A stretch of 34,022 nt of DNA from the NCBI GenBank assembly GCA_013697395.1, contig JACCWY010000414.1, positions 1-34,022 of the forward strand, in the 5' to 3' direction. Made by a program: the position numbers and the translations under genes. Position 1 is the stretch's first letter, and the number at the start of each line of letters is the position of its first letter. The DNA is from Chloroflexota bacterium (GTDB taxonomy: Bacteria > Chloroflexota > Limnocylindria > QHBO01). This document shows positions 21,625-30,291 of this stretch, in pieces. The notes beneath the pieces are model-generated. The model saw only the letters and a list, made by a program, of their open reading frames with translations. It was not told the DNA's origin and made no database searches.

Positions 21625-24600
21625 GTGATACGACGACTGTTCGTTCTCGTCAGCGTACTGACCCTGGTGTTGCCCTCAACGGTCTTCGCCGAGGATCCCA
21701 GCGTCGCCGATCGCTTCCCGTCCAGCCCGTCACGAGGGATCGTCGACCCCGCGGTCCTTCCTGCCGCGATCGATGACTCTCGGTCCGTGACCGTGATGGT
21801 TCAGCTCGAGGGAGACCCGGTTGCGGTCGTCCAGGCCGAGTCGAACCGCAAGCTGACCAGGGCCGAGCGCGATGCCATCAAGGCTCAGCTCAAGGCGAGG
21901 CAGGACGCCATCACGGACGACATCGCCGCCCAGGGTGGCGAGGTCGAGTCGCAGCTGCAGTCCGCCTACAACGGCATCCGCGTCCGGGTCTCGCGACGCG
22001 ATGCCGCCGCCCTCGCATCGCTGCCCGGCGTCATCGGCGTTCGGGGCCTGCAGGTGCAGACCATCGAGAATGCGACAAGCGTGCCGTTCCTGGGCGTGCC
22101 GGCGGTATGGCAAAGCACCGGCTTCACGGGCGAGAACATCAGCGTCGGGATCATCGATACCGGGCTGGATTACACGCATGCCAACTTCGACGGCCCCGGA
22201 ACTGCTGCAGCCTACGACGCTGCCGATGCGCTCGACATCACGATCGGTGACGCCGGCGACGCAGGCCTGTTCGGGCCGGACGCGCCGAAGGTCAAGGGCG
22301 GGTTCGACTTCTCTGGCGACACCTACGACGCCTCCTCCGACGATCCGGCCATCAATACGCCCAAGCCCGATCCCGATCCGCTCGACTGCCAGGGGCACGG
22401 GTCGCACGTGGGCGGGACCACCGGTGGCTTCGGAGTGCTCGCCGACGGCACGACCTACGGGGATGATGAGGGCGAGACGTATGACGAGTCGACCCACCTG
22501 AACGAGTTCAAGGTCGGCCCGGGCGTCGCGCCGAACGTCGACCTGTACGCCCTTCGCGTCTTCGGCTGTGACGGCTCCACCGACCTGACCGTCAATGCCA
22601 TCGATTGGGCCGTCGACAACGAGCTCGATGTCATCAACATGTCGCTTGGCTCGCCATTCGGTCGAGCGACCGACCCGTCGGCGGTGGCCTCTACCAACGC
22701 CGCGGCCGCCGGTGTCATCGTCGTGGCCTCAGCAGGCAACAGCGGGGCCAACCCGTACATCACCGGTGCACCCGGTGCCGGCGACGGCGCGATCAGCGTC
22801 GCCGCGGTCGACAGCTCGGCGACCTTCCCGGCCGCCATCCTCGGGCTCAGCACCGGCGCGTCGGTGACGGCCATCAACGCCAACGCAGCGGACCTGCCCG
22901 CAGGCCCGCTGCCCATCCACGTCCTGCGTAACCCGGACGGTACGGTCAGCCTTGGCTGCAACGGGATCGGGGCGGGTGGCGCACCCCTGCCTGGGAGCAC
23001 ACCGGGCGAGTACGCAGCCCAGAACGTCGCGGGCAAGATTGTCGTCACGGTGCGTGGAGGCTGCGCTCGCGTCGCGCGGGCTGTTCACGCCCAGCAGGCT
23101 GGTGCGGCCGGCGCGATCATGATCGACACGAGCCCTGGCTTCCCGCCGTTCGAGGGCGAGATCACCGGCAATCCCGACATCCCTGGTCACGAGTACCTCG
23201 TGACGATTCCCTTCCTCGGCGTCCGCGGCGTGCTGGGACCGAATCCGACGGAGGACGGCGACCTCGTCGTTGCCGCCGACGGAGGGACAACCACGCTGAC
23301 AGCGACGACGCTCACGAACCCCGGCTTCCGTGGCTTCGCGAGCTTCAGCTCCGGTGGGCCCCGGAACGGCGACAGCGCTGCCAAGCCGAATATCGCCGCC
23401 CCCGGTGTCAGCACCCTCTCCACGGACGTCGGCACCGGAACGGGCGGCACCCGGATGTCGGGGACCTCGATGGCCTCGCCGCACGTGGCGGGTGTCGCGG
23501 CTCTGGTCCGCGAATCGCATCCGGACTGGTCGGTCGAGGATGTGAGCGCCGCCATCCAGAACTACGCGGATCCATCTGCCGTTGCGGGATACCGTCTGAC
23601 ACGGGCAGGAACGGGACTAGTCGACACCGCCGAGTCGGTGGCTGCCGACGTCGTCGCACTCGGCGACGGCGTGACGGCGGAGGATGCCGAGGGAAATCCC
23701 GTCGGGTTCATGACCGCCAGCCTGAGCTATGGGTTTGCGGAGCTGGGAGCGAACTTCAGCGGCACGAGGACGCTGACGGTTCGCAATCACGGCGATGCCG
23801 ATGTGACCCTGAACCTCGGTTCGGAGCCCTCGCCGCAGTCGCGCCCGGCGTCGCTCGCCTTCGGCGCGGCCGCGCTGACGGTGCCGGCCGGTGGCGAGTC
23901 CGCGGTCGAGGTCACGCTGAACGTGCCCGTCGCCAGCGTGGGTGGGTCCTTCTCGACCAACCAGTTCGCCTTCCGGGAGGCATCGGGCAACGTGACGCTC
24001 TCGAGTGGAGAGCTCGTGCTGCGGGTCCCGTACCTGCTCGTGCCGCGGGCGCTCTCGAACGTGGAGACAGCGCTCGACGGACCGCTCACCACGAGCGGCG
24101 CGAACCGCAAGCAGACGGCCACCGTCACCAACGAGGGTGGCACGCTCACGACCGCCGCGGATGTGTACGCCTGGGGCCTTGAGGATCCTGACGACATGAA
24201 CGAAGGCGCCCTCGGCGGCGGCGGATACGACGTTCGAGCCGTGGGCGTCCAGTCGTTCGACGCCGAAGAGGCGCTGGGAGACCGCGCGTTCCGAAACGAC
24301 CGGTTGCTGGTCTTCGCGATCAACAACTGGAGCCGATGGTCCACGGCGGCCGTCAACGAATGGGACATTAACGTCGATAGCAATGGGGACGGGTCACCCG
24401 ACTACATCGTCGTCGCGATCGACTCCGGGGCCATTCGGACCGGCAGCTTCAACGGCCTGCTGGAGGTCTTCTTCGTGGATCTGGCCACGGGTGACCTGTT
24501 CGCCAGTGGCTTCCTGGCAAGCTCGCCAACCGATAGCAGCACACTGCTGCTGCCGGTCCTGGCAAGCGACCTTGGCCTGTCCAACTCGGCCCGCCAATTC

Positions 24601-24858
24601 TCGTACTCGGCGGTGAGCTTCTCGCTCGAAGGGCCGGGCGTGGATGTCGTGACTGGCTCAGCGGGGTTCAACGCGTTCAAGCCGGCCATCACGACCGGCC
24701 AGTTCGTCATCGTCCAGCCGAACGGGACCGGCTCGTTCGCCGTGGAAGTCGACAATGGCGAATGGAAGAAGACTCCGGCCAAGGGGCTCATGGTCGTCGC
24801 GCTTGATAACGCGGCGGGTGCTCCAGAAGCGCAGCTGATTCCAGTGCCGGCCCCGTAG
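21625..24858 (+). CDS. Secreted subtilisin-family (S8) serine protease
   Basis: This 1077-aa secreted protease starts with a signal peptide (RRLFVLVSVLTLVLPSTVFA, cleavage near residue 22). An inhibitor-like prodomain follows (about 50-130; VTVMVQLEGDPVAVV, then AYNGIRVRV). The catalytic domain has Asp178 in IIDTGLD, His258 in GHGSHVGG, Asn372 in ASAGNSG and Ser615 in GTSMASPH. A PA-type insertion lies at about residues 430-560. Beta-rich Fn3-like segments (about 690-820) and an uncharacterised C-terminal region of about 250 residues complete it. There is no sortase motif or C-terminal TM segment, so it is likely released. The start is GTG 21625, 11 nt after GGAGG. It probably degrades external protein for nutrition. 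A strong terminator follows. Confidence 0.93.
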   Translation: MIRRLFVLVSVLTLVLPSTVFAEDPSVADRFPSSPSRGIVDPAVLPAAIDDSRSVTVMVQLEGDPVAVVQAESNRKLTRAERDAIKAQLKARQDAITDDIAAQGGEVESQLQSAYNGIRVRVSRRDAAALASLPGVIGVRGLQVQTIENATSVPFLGVPAVWQSTGFTGENISVGIIDTGLDYTHANFDGPGTAAAYDAADALDITIGDAGDAGLFGPDAPKVKGGFDFSGDTYDASSDDPAINTPKPDPDPLDCQGHGSHVGGTTGGFGVLADGTTYGDDEGETYDESTHLNEFKVGPGVAPNVDLYALRVFGCDGSTDLTVNAIDWAVDNELDVINMSLGSPFGRATDPSAVASTNAAAAGVIVVASAGNSGANPYITGAPGAGDGAISVAAVDSSATFPAAILGLSTGASVTAINANAADLPAGPLPIHVLRNPDGTVSLGCNGIGAGGAPLPGSTPGEYAAQNVAGKIVVTVRGGCARVARAVHAQQAGAAGAIMIDTSPGFPPFEGEITGNPDIPGHEYLVTIPFLGVRGVLGPNPTEDGDLVVAADGGTTTLTATTLTNPGFRGFASFSSGGPRNGDSAAKPNIAAPGVSTLSTDVGTGTGGTRMSGTSMASPHVAGVAALVRESHPDWSVEDVSAAIQNYADPSAVAGYRLTRAGTGLVDTAESVAADVVALGDGVTAEDAEGNPVGFMTASLSYGFAELGANFSGTRTLTVRNHGDADVTLNLGSEPSPQSRPASLAFGAAALTVPAGGESAVEVTLNVPVASVGGSFSTNQFAFREASGNVTLSSGELVLRVPYLLVPRALSNVETALDGPLTTSGANRKQTATVTNEGGTLTTAADVYAWGLEDPDDMNEGALGGGGYDVRAVGVQSFDAEEALGDRAFRNDRLLVFAINNWSRWSTAAVNEWDINVDSNGDGSPDYIVVAIDSGAIRTGSFNGLLEVFFVDLATGDLFASGFLASSPTDSSTLLLPVLASDLGLSNSARQFSYSAVSFSLEGPGVDVVTGSAGFNAFKPAITTGQFVIVQPNGTGSFAVEVDNGEWKKTPAKGLMVVALDNAAGAPEAQLIPVPAP

Positions 24859-24880
24859 CCGGCTACCGTTCCTCGCAACC

Positions 24881-24912
24881 GAAGCCCTCGCCGGTCAGCC
24901 GGCGGGGGCTTC
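24881..24912. terminator. Strong bidirectional terminator hairpin
   Basis: A 14-bp stem (24881-24894 with 24899-24912, one G-U wobble in the plus-strand RNA) with loop TCAG sits between the convergent subtilase and lipoprotein genes. The U-tract is poor on both sides, as often in very GC-rich genomes. Confidence 0.75.
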
Positions 24913-24929
24913 GACTTATCCCGGATCGA

Positions 24930-25394
24930 TCAGCCGCCGCGCGGAAGGTCCGATTCGCAGAGCCGCGGCTCGCCGTCCAGCGGCACGCGGTAGTCGAACT
25001 CGTCACCGTCGACCTTCACCACGACCCGGAACCCGTCGACCAGTGCCTGCGTGTACGCCTGGCCGGGCTTTGGGCATCCCAGCGAGCCGTCGTTCCAGGT
25101 CACCGTCTCGAAGCTCACCAGCTCCACCGCTTCTGCTTCCAGGGTCCCATCGACATGAGTCTCCAGGGCGCCGATGACGGCAGCCCAGACGTCGTCCGGA
25201 ACCTCGCTCGGGCCGTCGACGGCCGGCTCCGACGCGAGCGGCGACGTCGTTTCGAACGGCTCGCGGGTCGGGGACTCGCTCGTCTGGGGATCGATGTCGC
25301 TCGTGGCCCCCGGCCCGATCCCGGCGGCGCAGGCCGAGATGAGGCCGATCGCGAGGACCGGCGCGGCGAGCCTAGCGAACGCTGGGTGCTTCAT
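24930..25394 (-). CDS. Putative lipoprotein, unknown function
   Basis: This 154-aa protein has a lipoprotein signal peptide: a hydrophobic core, then LISAC with Cys22 as the probable lipidated residue. A Ser/Thr/Pro/Glu-rich linker follows (about 25-65). A small C-terminal domain contains WNDGSLGCPKPGQAYTQ and FRVVVKVDGDEFDYR, with a further Cys near the end (LCES) that could pair with the first. The SLGCP-PG-Y pattern recurs in secreted proteins of high-GC bacteria, but no function is known to me. It is convergent with the subtilase, separated by a shared terminator, and divergent from the secreted nuclease. A protease-inhibitor role would be speculation. Confidence 0.75.
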   Translation of the reverse strand: MKHPAFARLAAPVLAIGLISACAAGIGPGATSDIDPQTSESPTREPFETTSPLASEPAVDGPSEVPDDVWAAVIGALETHVDGTLEAEAVELVSFETVTWNDGSLGCPKPGQAYTQALVDGFRVVVKVDGDEFDYRVPLDGEPRLCESDLPRGG

Positions 25395-25493
25395 CGGGTG
25401 CCAGACGGAATCGGCCGCGATGAGGTTGCAGCGGCGGCATCGGACCGTGGCCGTTGCAACAGAGAGTTCATGGTTCGTTGACGCATCGGGCCA

Positions 25494-25521
25494 TTGTGCG
25501 CGGTTCGTCGCTGCTTATGCT
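25494..25521 (+). promoter_or_regulatory. Candidate promoter of the secreted nuclease gene
   Basis: TTGTGC (25494-25499), 16 nt, TATGCT (25516-25521) would give a leader of roughly 85-90 nt before ATG 25615. The leader contains the stem CGTCGCC/GGCGACG and, abutting the ATG, the stem CGGGAC/GTCCCG (25596-25601 with 25609-25614). The 9-mer GCTGCTTAT overlaps the -10. Confidence 0.45.
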
Positions 25522-25614
25522 GGACGCACCAATCCAACCACGCGATACGTCGCCCGAGCAGGCGACGACGCGCTTCAGCTGGAGGCCCTCCCCACCGGGA
25601 CCGCATCCGTCCCG

Positions 25615-28434
25615 ATGCCGCTCCATCGCCTGTTCGTGGTGATCGTCGCCCTCGCCATGGCGCTCGCGGCCATTGTCCCGATGGTCTCGCCGCCGGCCGC
25701 CCGCGCGACCTCGAGCTCCATCGTCATCACCCAGGTCTACGGCGGCGGCGGGAACTCCGGCGCAACGTACACGCACGACTTCATCGAGCTCTTCAACCTC
25801 GGCACCACCGCGGTCGACGTGAGCACCTGGTCGGTCCAGTACACGTCGGCGGCCGGGACGAGCTGGGCGCGCACGAACCTGTCGGGGATCATCCAGCCGG
25901 GTGCGTACTTCCTCGTTCAGCAGGCGCAGGGTGCGGGTGGAACGGCGCCCCTGCCTACCTCCGACGCCACGGGAACTACTGCGATGTCGGCGACGGCGGG
26001 CAAGGTCGCCCTGGTGACGAACCAGGTGACGCTCTCGGGCTGTGGTTCGGCCGAGACCCCCTGTCTACCGAGCGCGTCGATCCTGGACTTTGTCGGCTAT
26101 GGGAGCGGGGCGACCGAGTCCGAGACCGCTCCGGCGCCGACACTGAGCAACACAACTTCGGCCAGGCGACTCAACTCGTGCGTGGACTCCGACAACAACG
26201 CCGCGGACTTCGCTGCCGGAGCGCCGACCTCGCGGAACAGCGCGACGGTGACTCCCTGCGGCGCGGAGACGGATCCGAGCGGTATCGGTGCCGCCAATCC
26301 GAGCACGGTCGAGCAGGGCGGAACCTCCCTGCTGACGGTGACGGTGACGCCCGGTGCGAACCCCACCAGCACGGGACTGGCCGTGAGCGCCGACCTGACG
26401 GCCATCGGTGGATCGGCGACGCAGGCCTTCTTCGACAACGGCACGAACGGCGACCCGACTGCCGGCGACAACGTCTTCTCCTTCTCCGCCGTCGTGTCGA
26501 CAGGCACCACGCCCGGTGCCAAGTCCCTCCCGGCCACGATCGGCGACTCCGAGGCCCGCGCGGGCGAGGCCACCATCAACCTGACGGTCATCGCGCCGGC
26601 CGAGCCGACGGAGATCCACGAGATCCAGGGTGCCGGCCACACCTCGCCGCTGGTCGGCCAGACCGTCTTCAGGGTCGAGGGCGTCGTGACCGCCGTCCGC
26701 CCGCAGAGCTTCTACATGACCGACCCGACCCCGGATGCCGACGACGCCACCTCCGACGGCATCCTTGTCTTCCGCGGGTCCGCCCCCGGCGTCGGGGTGG
26801 GGGACCTCGTCCAGGTCAACGGCCGGGTCGGTGAGTTCCGGCCCGGCGGCTCGGGCAGCGACAACCTGACGACCACCCAGCTGACGAACCCGAGCTCGAC
26901 GAACCCGATCGCGATCCGGATCCTCTCGAGCGATAACACCCTCCCGGTGACGCTGGTCGGCACCGGGGGCCGCGTGCCGCCAGGCGAGGTGATCGACAAC
27001 GACTCGGCCGGCGGATCGGTCGAGAATGCGGGGGGCACCTTCGACCCGGCGCAGGACGGAATCGACTTCTGGGAGAGCCTCGAGGGCCAATACCTCCGTG
27101 TCAACAACGCCGTTGCCGTCGGTCCCACCAACGACTTCGGCGAGATTCCGGTCGTCGGTGACGGTGGCGCGAACGCCGGGCCGCGCACCTCGCGGGGTGG
27201 CGTGCTGATCACGCCGACGGACTTCAACCCTGAACGCATCATCCTGGACGACGCGCTGCTCCTGCCCGCTTCCGTACCGGACATGAACGTGGGCGACACC
27301 TTCACCACATCGGTCTTCGGCGTCCTCGACTACGACTTCGGTAACTTCAAGCTGCTGGTGACGGCGAATCTCGTGCGCGTCGACAGCGGCCTCACCCGCG
27401 AGGTCGCCGCCCCGACAGGTTCGCGACATCTCAGCATCGACACGTTCAACGTCGAGAATCTCGACCCCAACCCGGCTGATGGGGAGATCGACGACGTTGC
27501 CAGGCTGGGGGCGCTGATTGCGCGCAACCTCGCCTCGCCGGACATCCTGGCCATCGAGGAGATCCAGGACAACTCAGGCGGGTTCAATGACGGGACCACC
27601 GCTGCGGACCTGTCATGGGGCTCGCTCATCTCGGCCATCGCGTCGGCCGGCGGTCCGACCTACGAGTACCGGCAGATCGATCCGGTCAACAACTCCGACG
27701 GTGGCCAGCCGGGCGGCAACATCCGCGTCGGCTTCCTGTTCCGAGCCGATCGGGGCGTCCATTTCGTGGATCGCCCGGGCGGGACATCGCTCAACGAAAC
27801 CGACGTTCTCGCGGTCGAGCACGGGCGCAGCACGAGCGCCCAGCTGACGTTCAGCCCTGGACGGATCGGGACGGATGATCGCGCTTTCAATCAGACGCGC
27901 AAGTCGCTCGCCGGCGAGTTCCGCTGGCGCGGCGAGACGATCTTCGTCGTGGCGAACCACTTCAGCTCAAAGGGCGGTGACGACCCGCTCTTCGGGCGGT
28001 GGCAGCCGCCGGTGCGGTACACCGAGTTCGAGAATCCCGCAGGCACCGATGCCGATGGCTGGCGTCACGGGCAGGCCCAGGTGATCAACGGCTTCGTGGA
28101 CGAGGTCCTCGCCATCGAGCCCGACGCCAACGTCGTCGTGCTGGGAGACATCAACGACTTCCAGTTCAGCCGGACCGTCGAGATCCTCACCGGCGCCGCC
28201 GACGGTGCTCCAGTGCTGACGACGCTGTTCGACCAGCTGCCGTTGAACGAGCAGTACAGCTACGTCTTCGACGGCAACTCGCAGGTTCTCGACCAGATCC
28301 TCGTCAGCGACGCCGTTCTCGCGAGGTCGCCGACCTACGACGTCGTCCACGTGAACGCCGAGTTCTTCGACCAGGCGAGCGACCACGACCCCTCGGTCAT
28401 GCGTGTAGCCTTCCAGCCCCGGCGAGGCAAGTAG
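25615..28434 (+). CDS. Secreted LTD-domain extracellular nuclease (ExeM/NucH-like)
   Basis: The 939-aa product from ATG 25615 has a signal peptide (hydrophobic residues 5-28, cleavage after ARA). A lamin-tail domain follows (SIVITQVYGGGGNSGATYTH, FIELFNLGTTAVDVS). A beta-sandwich linker leads to an OB-like region (GVVTAVRPQSFYMTD). An endonuclease/exonuclease/phosphatase domain occupies about residues 600-935. Its catalytic residues include Asn in TFNVENL, Glu648/649 in AIEEIQ, Asn781-His782 in VANHFSSK, Asp845 and Asn847 in LGDIND, and Asp923-His924 in SDHDP. Proteins of this design degrade extracellular DNA for phosphate, nucleotides or biofilm dispersal. No C-terminal anchor is seen. The start lacks a close ribosome site. 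An upstream frame exists but overlaps the divergent lipoprotein gene. Confidence 0.9.
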   Translation: MPLHRLFVVIVALAMALAAIVPMVSPPAARATSSSIVITQVYGGGGNSGATYTHDFIELFNLGTTAVDVSTWSVQYTSAAGTSWARTNLSGIIQPGAYFLVQQAQGAGGTAPLPTSDATGTTAMSATAGKVALVTNQVTLSGCGSAETPCLPSASILDFVGYGSGATESETAPAPTLSNTTSARRLNSCVDSDNNAADFAAGAPTSRNSATVTPCGAETDPSGIGAANPSTVEQGGTSLLTVTVTPGANPTSTGLAVSADLTAIGGSATQAFFDNGTNGDPTAGDNVFSFSAVVSTGTTPGAKSLPATIGDSEARAGEATINLTVIAPAEPTEIHEIQGAGHTSPLVGQTVFRVEGVVTAVRPQSFYMTDPTPDADDATSDGILVFRGSAPGVGVGDLVQVNGRVGEFRPGGSGSDNLTTTQLTNPSSTNPIAIRILSSDNTLPVTLVGTGGRVPPGEVIDNDSAGGSVENAGGTFDPAQDGIDFWESLEGQYLRVNNAVAVGPTNDFGEIPVVGDGGANAGPRTSRGGVLITPTDFNPERIILDDALLLPASVPDMNVGDTFTTSVFGVLDYDFGNFKLLVTANLVRVDSGLTREVAAPTGSRHLSIDTFNVENLDPNPADGEIDDVARLGALIARNLASPDILAIEEIQDNSGGFNDGTTAADLSWGSLISAIASAGGPTYEYRQIDPVNNSDGGQPGGNIRVGFLFRADRGVHFVDRPGGTSLNETDVLAVEHGRSTSAQLTFSPGRIGTDDRAFNQTRKSLAGEFRWRGETIFVVANHFSSKGGDDPLFGRWQPPVRYTEFENPAGTDADGWRHGQAQVINGFVDEVLAIEPDANVVVLGDINDFQFSRTVEILTGAADGAPVLTTLFDQLPLNEQYSYVFDGNSQVLDQILVSDAVLARSPTYDVVHVNAEFFDQASDHDPSVMRVAFQPRRGK

Positions 28435-28456
28435 CCGACGGATCCGGTCACGGGGT

Positions 28457-28479
28457 CGCCGGGCGAGGCCCTCCCGGCG
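28457..28479. terminator. Hairpin between convergent nuclease and small-protein genes
   Basis: Arms CGCCGGG (28457-28463) and CCCGGCG (28473-28479) pair perfectly around a 9-nt loop, directly after the nuclease stop. There is no T-run. Confidence 0.5.
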
Positions 28480-28482
28480 GGC

Positions 28483-28653
28483 TCAGGCCATGTCGGGGTC
28501 GGGCTCGTCGCGCGGGGCGCCCATCGGCGGCTGATCGACGCCCGGCGCGCGCTGCTCCGGCTCGCCGTCCGGCGCGTCGGTCGGCGTCTCATCCGGCGTG
28601 TCGATCGGCGTCGTGGGTGGCATCTCGTCGTCGGGTGGCTGCTGAATCGTCAT
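28483..28653 (-). CDS. Small acidic, proline-rich protein (56 aa)
   Basis: The minus-strand ORF from ATG 28653 encodes MTIQQPPDDEMPPTTP followed by repeated short units of Pro, Thr and Asp (TPIDTPDETPTDAPD), ending EPDPDMA. It is strongly acidic, has no membrane segment, and is likely disordered. It follows corA by 30 bp on the same strand and is probably co-transcribed. No clear ribosome site is visible. The biased but regular composition, with a stop just before the terminator-like hairpin, suggests a real gene, but a chance ORF in GC-rich DNA is possible. Function unknown. Confidence 0.4.
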   Translation of the reverse strand: MTIQQPPDDEMPPTTPIDTPDETPTDAPDGEPEQRAPGVDQPPMGAPRDEPDPDMA

Positions 28654-28683
28654 GCGCTCGACGGATGCAGGCCGCGTGCCGCC

Positions 28684-29673
28684 CTAGAACCATCCCTTGC
28701 GGCGGAAGTAGGTGACCGCAACGACCACGGCGGCCGCCATGATGCCCAGGGCCAGGGGGTACCCGAGCGGCTGGCGAAGCTCCGGCATGACGTCGAAGTT
28801 CATGCCGTAGATCCCGGCGATGAGCGTCGGCACCATCAGCACGACGGTGAACGCGGTGAGCCGCTTCATGATCGCGTTCAGGCTGTTGCTGGCCACGGTC
28901 AGGCGCGCATCGAGCACTGCCGCAAGCAGTTCCCGGTAGATGTCGACCTGGTCGAGTACGCGCACGAGGTGGTCGTACAGGTCCTGGTAGTACGGAGCCG
29001 ATGCGGCGTCCACGATCTCCAGATCCCGGCGAAGCAGGACATTCGCCACGTCGCGCATCGGCGCCAGGACGCGCCGCAGCTCGAGGAGGCGGCGCTTGAG
29101 GTGGAGGATCTCGGCCAGGCTCTCGCGGTCGGCCTCGCCCACCAGGACCTTGTCCTCGATGGCATCGATCCGATCCGATAGGGTGTCCAGCTCCGGAAAG
29201 TAGCTGTCGACGGCCGCGTCCAGGATTGCGTACGGGAGCTCACTGGTGGTGTTGATCCCGCCGTTCCGGCGGCCGGCGAACGCCCTCCGCACGGCGTCGC
29301 ACATCGGCGTCGCCGTCCACGTCACGCTCAGGAGCCACCCAGCGCCGACGAAGATGTGGATCTCGGAGAGCCCGTCCGGGGCATCGGCCACGGCCTCGTA
29401 AGCGACGATCATGTGCTGGCGCTCGTACGTGTCGAGCTTCGGGCGCTGGTGCTGCTTGCGGAGGTCCTCCAGCGCGAGCGGATGGAGCCTGAACTCCCTG
29501 CCGAGTGCGTCGATGTCATCGTCGTCGGGTGCGGTCGCGCTGACCCACACCAGCGTGCCATCGCGATCCGTCACTTGGTCGATCTCGTCGATTCGGCCGG
29601 CCGGCAGCTCCTCGACAGAACCGTCCGGGCTGCGGGCCAGGACGACGATGGAGGGCTCGACGGGATCGGTCAT
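28684..29673 (-). CDS. corA: CorA-family magnesium/cobalt transporter
   Basis: This 329-aa protein has the CorA layout. A soluble N-terminal domain with long helices is followed near the end by two membrane helices, the first ending in the selectivity motif YGMNF and the second in the C-terminal AAAVVVAVTYFRRKGWF, where the basic end is typical. CorA forms pentamers in the membrane and carries Mg2+, sometimes Co2+ or Ni2+. The length is normal. The ATG at 29673 is supported by TACACT ending 9 nt before it. A longer open frame to 29778 adds no family sequence. The next gene upstream is divergent. Confidence 0.93.
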   Translation of the reverse strand: MTDPVEPSIVVLARSPDGSVEELPAGRIDEIDQVTDRDGTLVWVSATAPDDDDIDALGREFRLHPLALEDLRKQHQRPKLDTYERQHMIVAYEAVADAPDGLSEIHIFVGAGWLLSVTWTATPMCDAVRRAFAGRRNGGINTTSELPYAILDAAVDSYFPELDTLSDRIDAIEDKVLVGEADRESLAEILHLKRRLLELRRVLAPMRDVANVLLRRDLEIVDAASAPYYQDLYDHLVRVLDQVDIYRELLAAVLDARLTVASNSLNAIMKRLTAFTVVLMVPTLIAGIYGMNFDVMPELRQPLGYPLALGIMAAAVVVAVTYFRRKGWF

Positions 29674-29682
29674 GGCGCGCGC

Positions 29683-29688
29683 AGTGTA
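29683..29688 (-). promoter_or_regulatory. TACACT box of corA
   Basis: TACACT on the minus strand ends 9 nt before ATG 29673. A near-leaderless mRNA is inferred. Confidence 0.45.
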
Positions 29689-29802
29689 GTGGCTGCTCCG
29701 GGCCTCGAGCGCACCGATTCCCGGCCGCCTACCCGGGTGAATACGACCACCGTCTAATGTGCTAGACTGCGGTAACACGTTATTCGCAGCACGGAGATCC
29801 CG

Positions 29803-30291
29803 ATGGGCTGGCTACCCGACCCGGTAGAGCGACTGCTGGACGTGGCGCTGGTGGGAGAGCTCACCGTCATCGGCCACAACGGGCGACCGGTCACGCACCC
29901 ACTGATTCCGCTCTATCACGAGGGGAGGATCTACCTTCACTCCTCGACGCTGTTCAGCAAGAAGCTCGAGCACATCAAGCGTGACCCACGGGTCGCGCTC
30001 GCCATCACGGACCCGGTGGCGACGAAGGGAAATCCCGACCGAGCCACGATCCAGGGAACGGCGCGGCTGATCGAGGAGGACCCGCACTCCGACTGGGAGC
30101 GTCTGATCCTGCGCCTGTGGCGGGCCAAGGAGCCCTCGATCGACGACTTCCTTAAGGTCCGCGTCGCGCTGCCGCTCTTCTTCGAGCGGGCGGTCATCGC
30201 GATCACGCCGGAGCGCTGCCTGTACTGGGCCGGCGGGCGGACCGATCTCGCGCCTGTCGAGACGCGCGCCCCGCGCAGCGAGGCCGCGTGA
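29803..30291 (+). CDS. Pyridoxamine 5'-phosphate oxidase-like flavin-binding protein
   Basis: This 162-aa split-barrel protein has TVIGHNGRPVTHPLIPLY, then IYLHSSTLFSKKLEHIKRDP and VALAITDP, followed by ATIQGTARLIEED. This matches the PNPOx-like superfamily (NimA, Pdx-like FMN/heme/F420 binders). The Ser/Lys motif in STLFSKKLEHI is the usual flavin phosphate-binding region. The substrate is unknown. ATG 29803 follows GGAG by 6 nt, an SD-led gene; upstream TAGACT (29762-29767) is a possible -10. The stop overlaps the GTG/ATG start region of the next, frameshifted PNPOx-UbiA gene, so they form one unit with two PNPOx-type domains. Confidence 0.82.
   Translation: MGWLPDPVERLLDVALVGELTVIGHNGRPVTHPLIPLYHEGRIYLHSSTLFSKKLEHIKRDPRVALAITDPVATKGNPDRATIQGTARLIEEDPHSDWERLILRLWRAKEPSIDDFLKVRVALPLFFERAVIAITPERCLYWAGGRTDLAPVETRAPRSEAA

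Noticed and set aside
25174..25614. Longer start for the secreted nuclease
   Set aside because: The extra 147 residues are antisense to the lipoprotein and would hide the signal peptide that begins at ATG 25615.
20542..28434. Biosynthetic or defence island
   Set aside because: The secreted protease, lipoprotein and nuclease look like nutrient-acquisition functions; no integrase, transposase, NRPS/PKS or defence domains are present.
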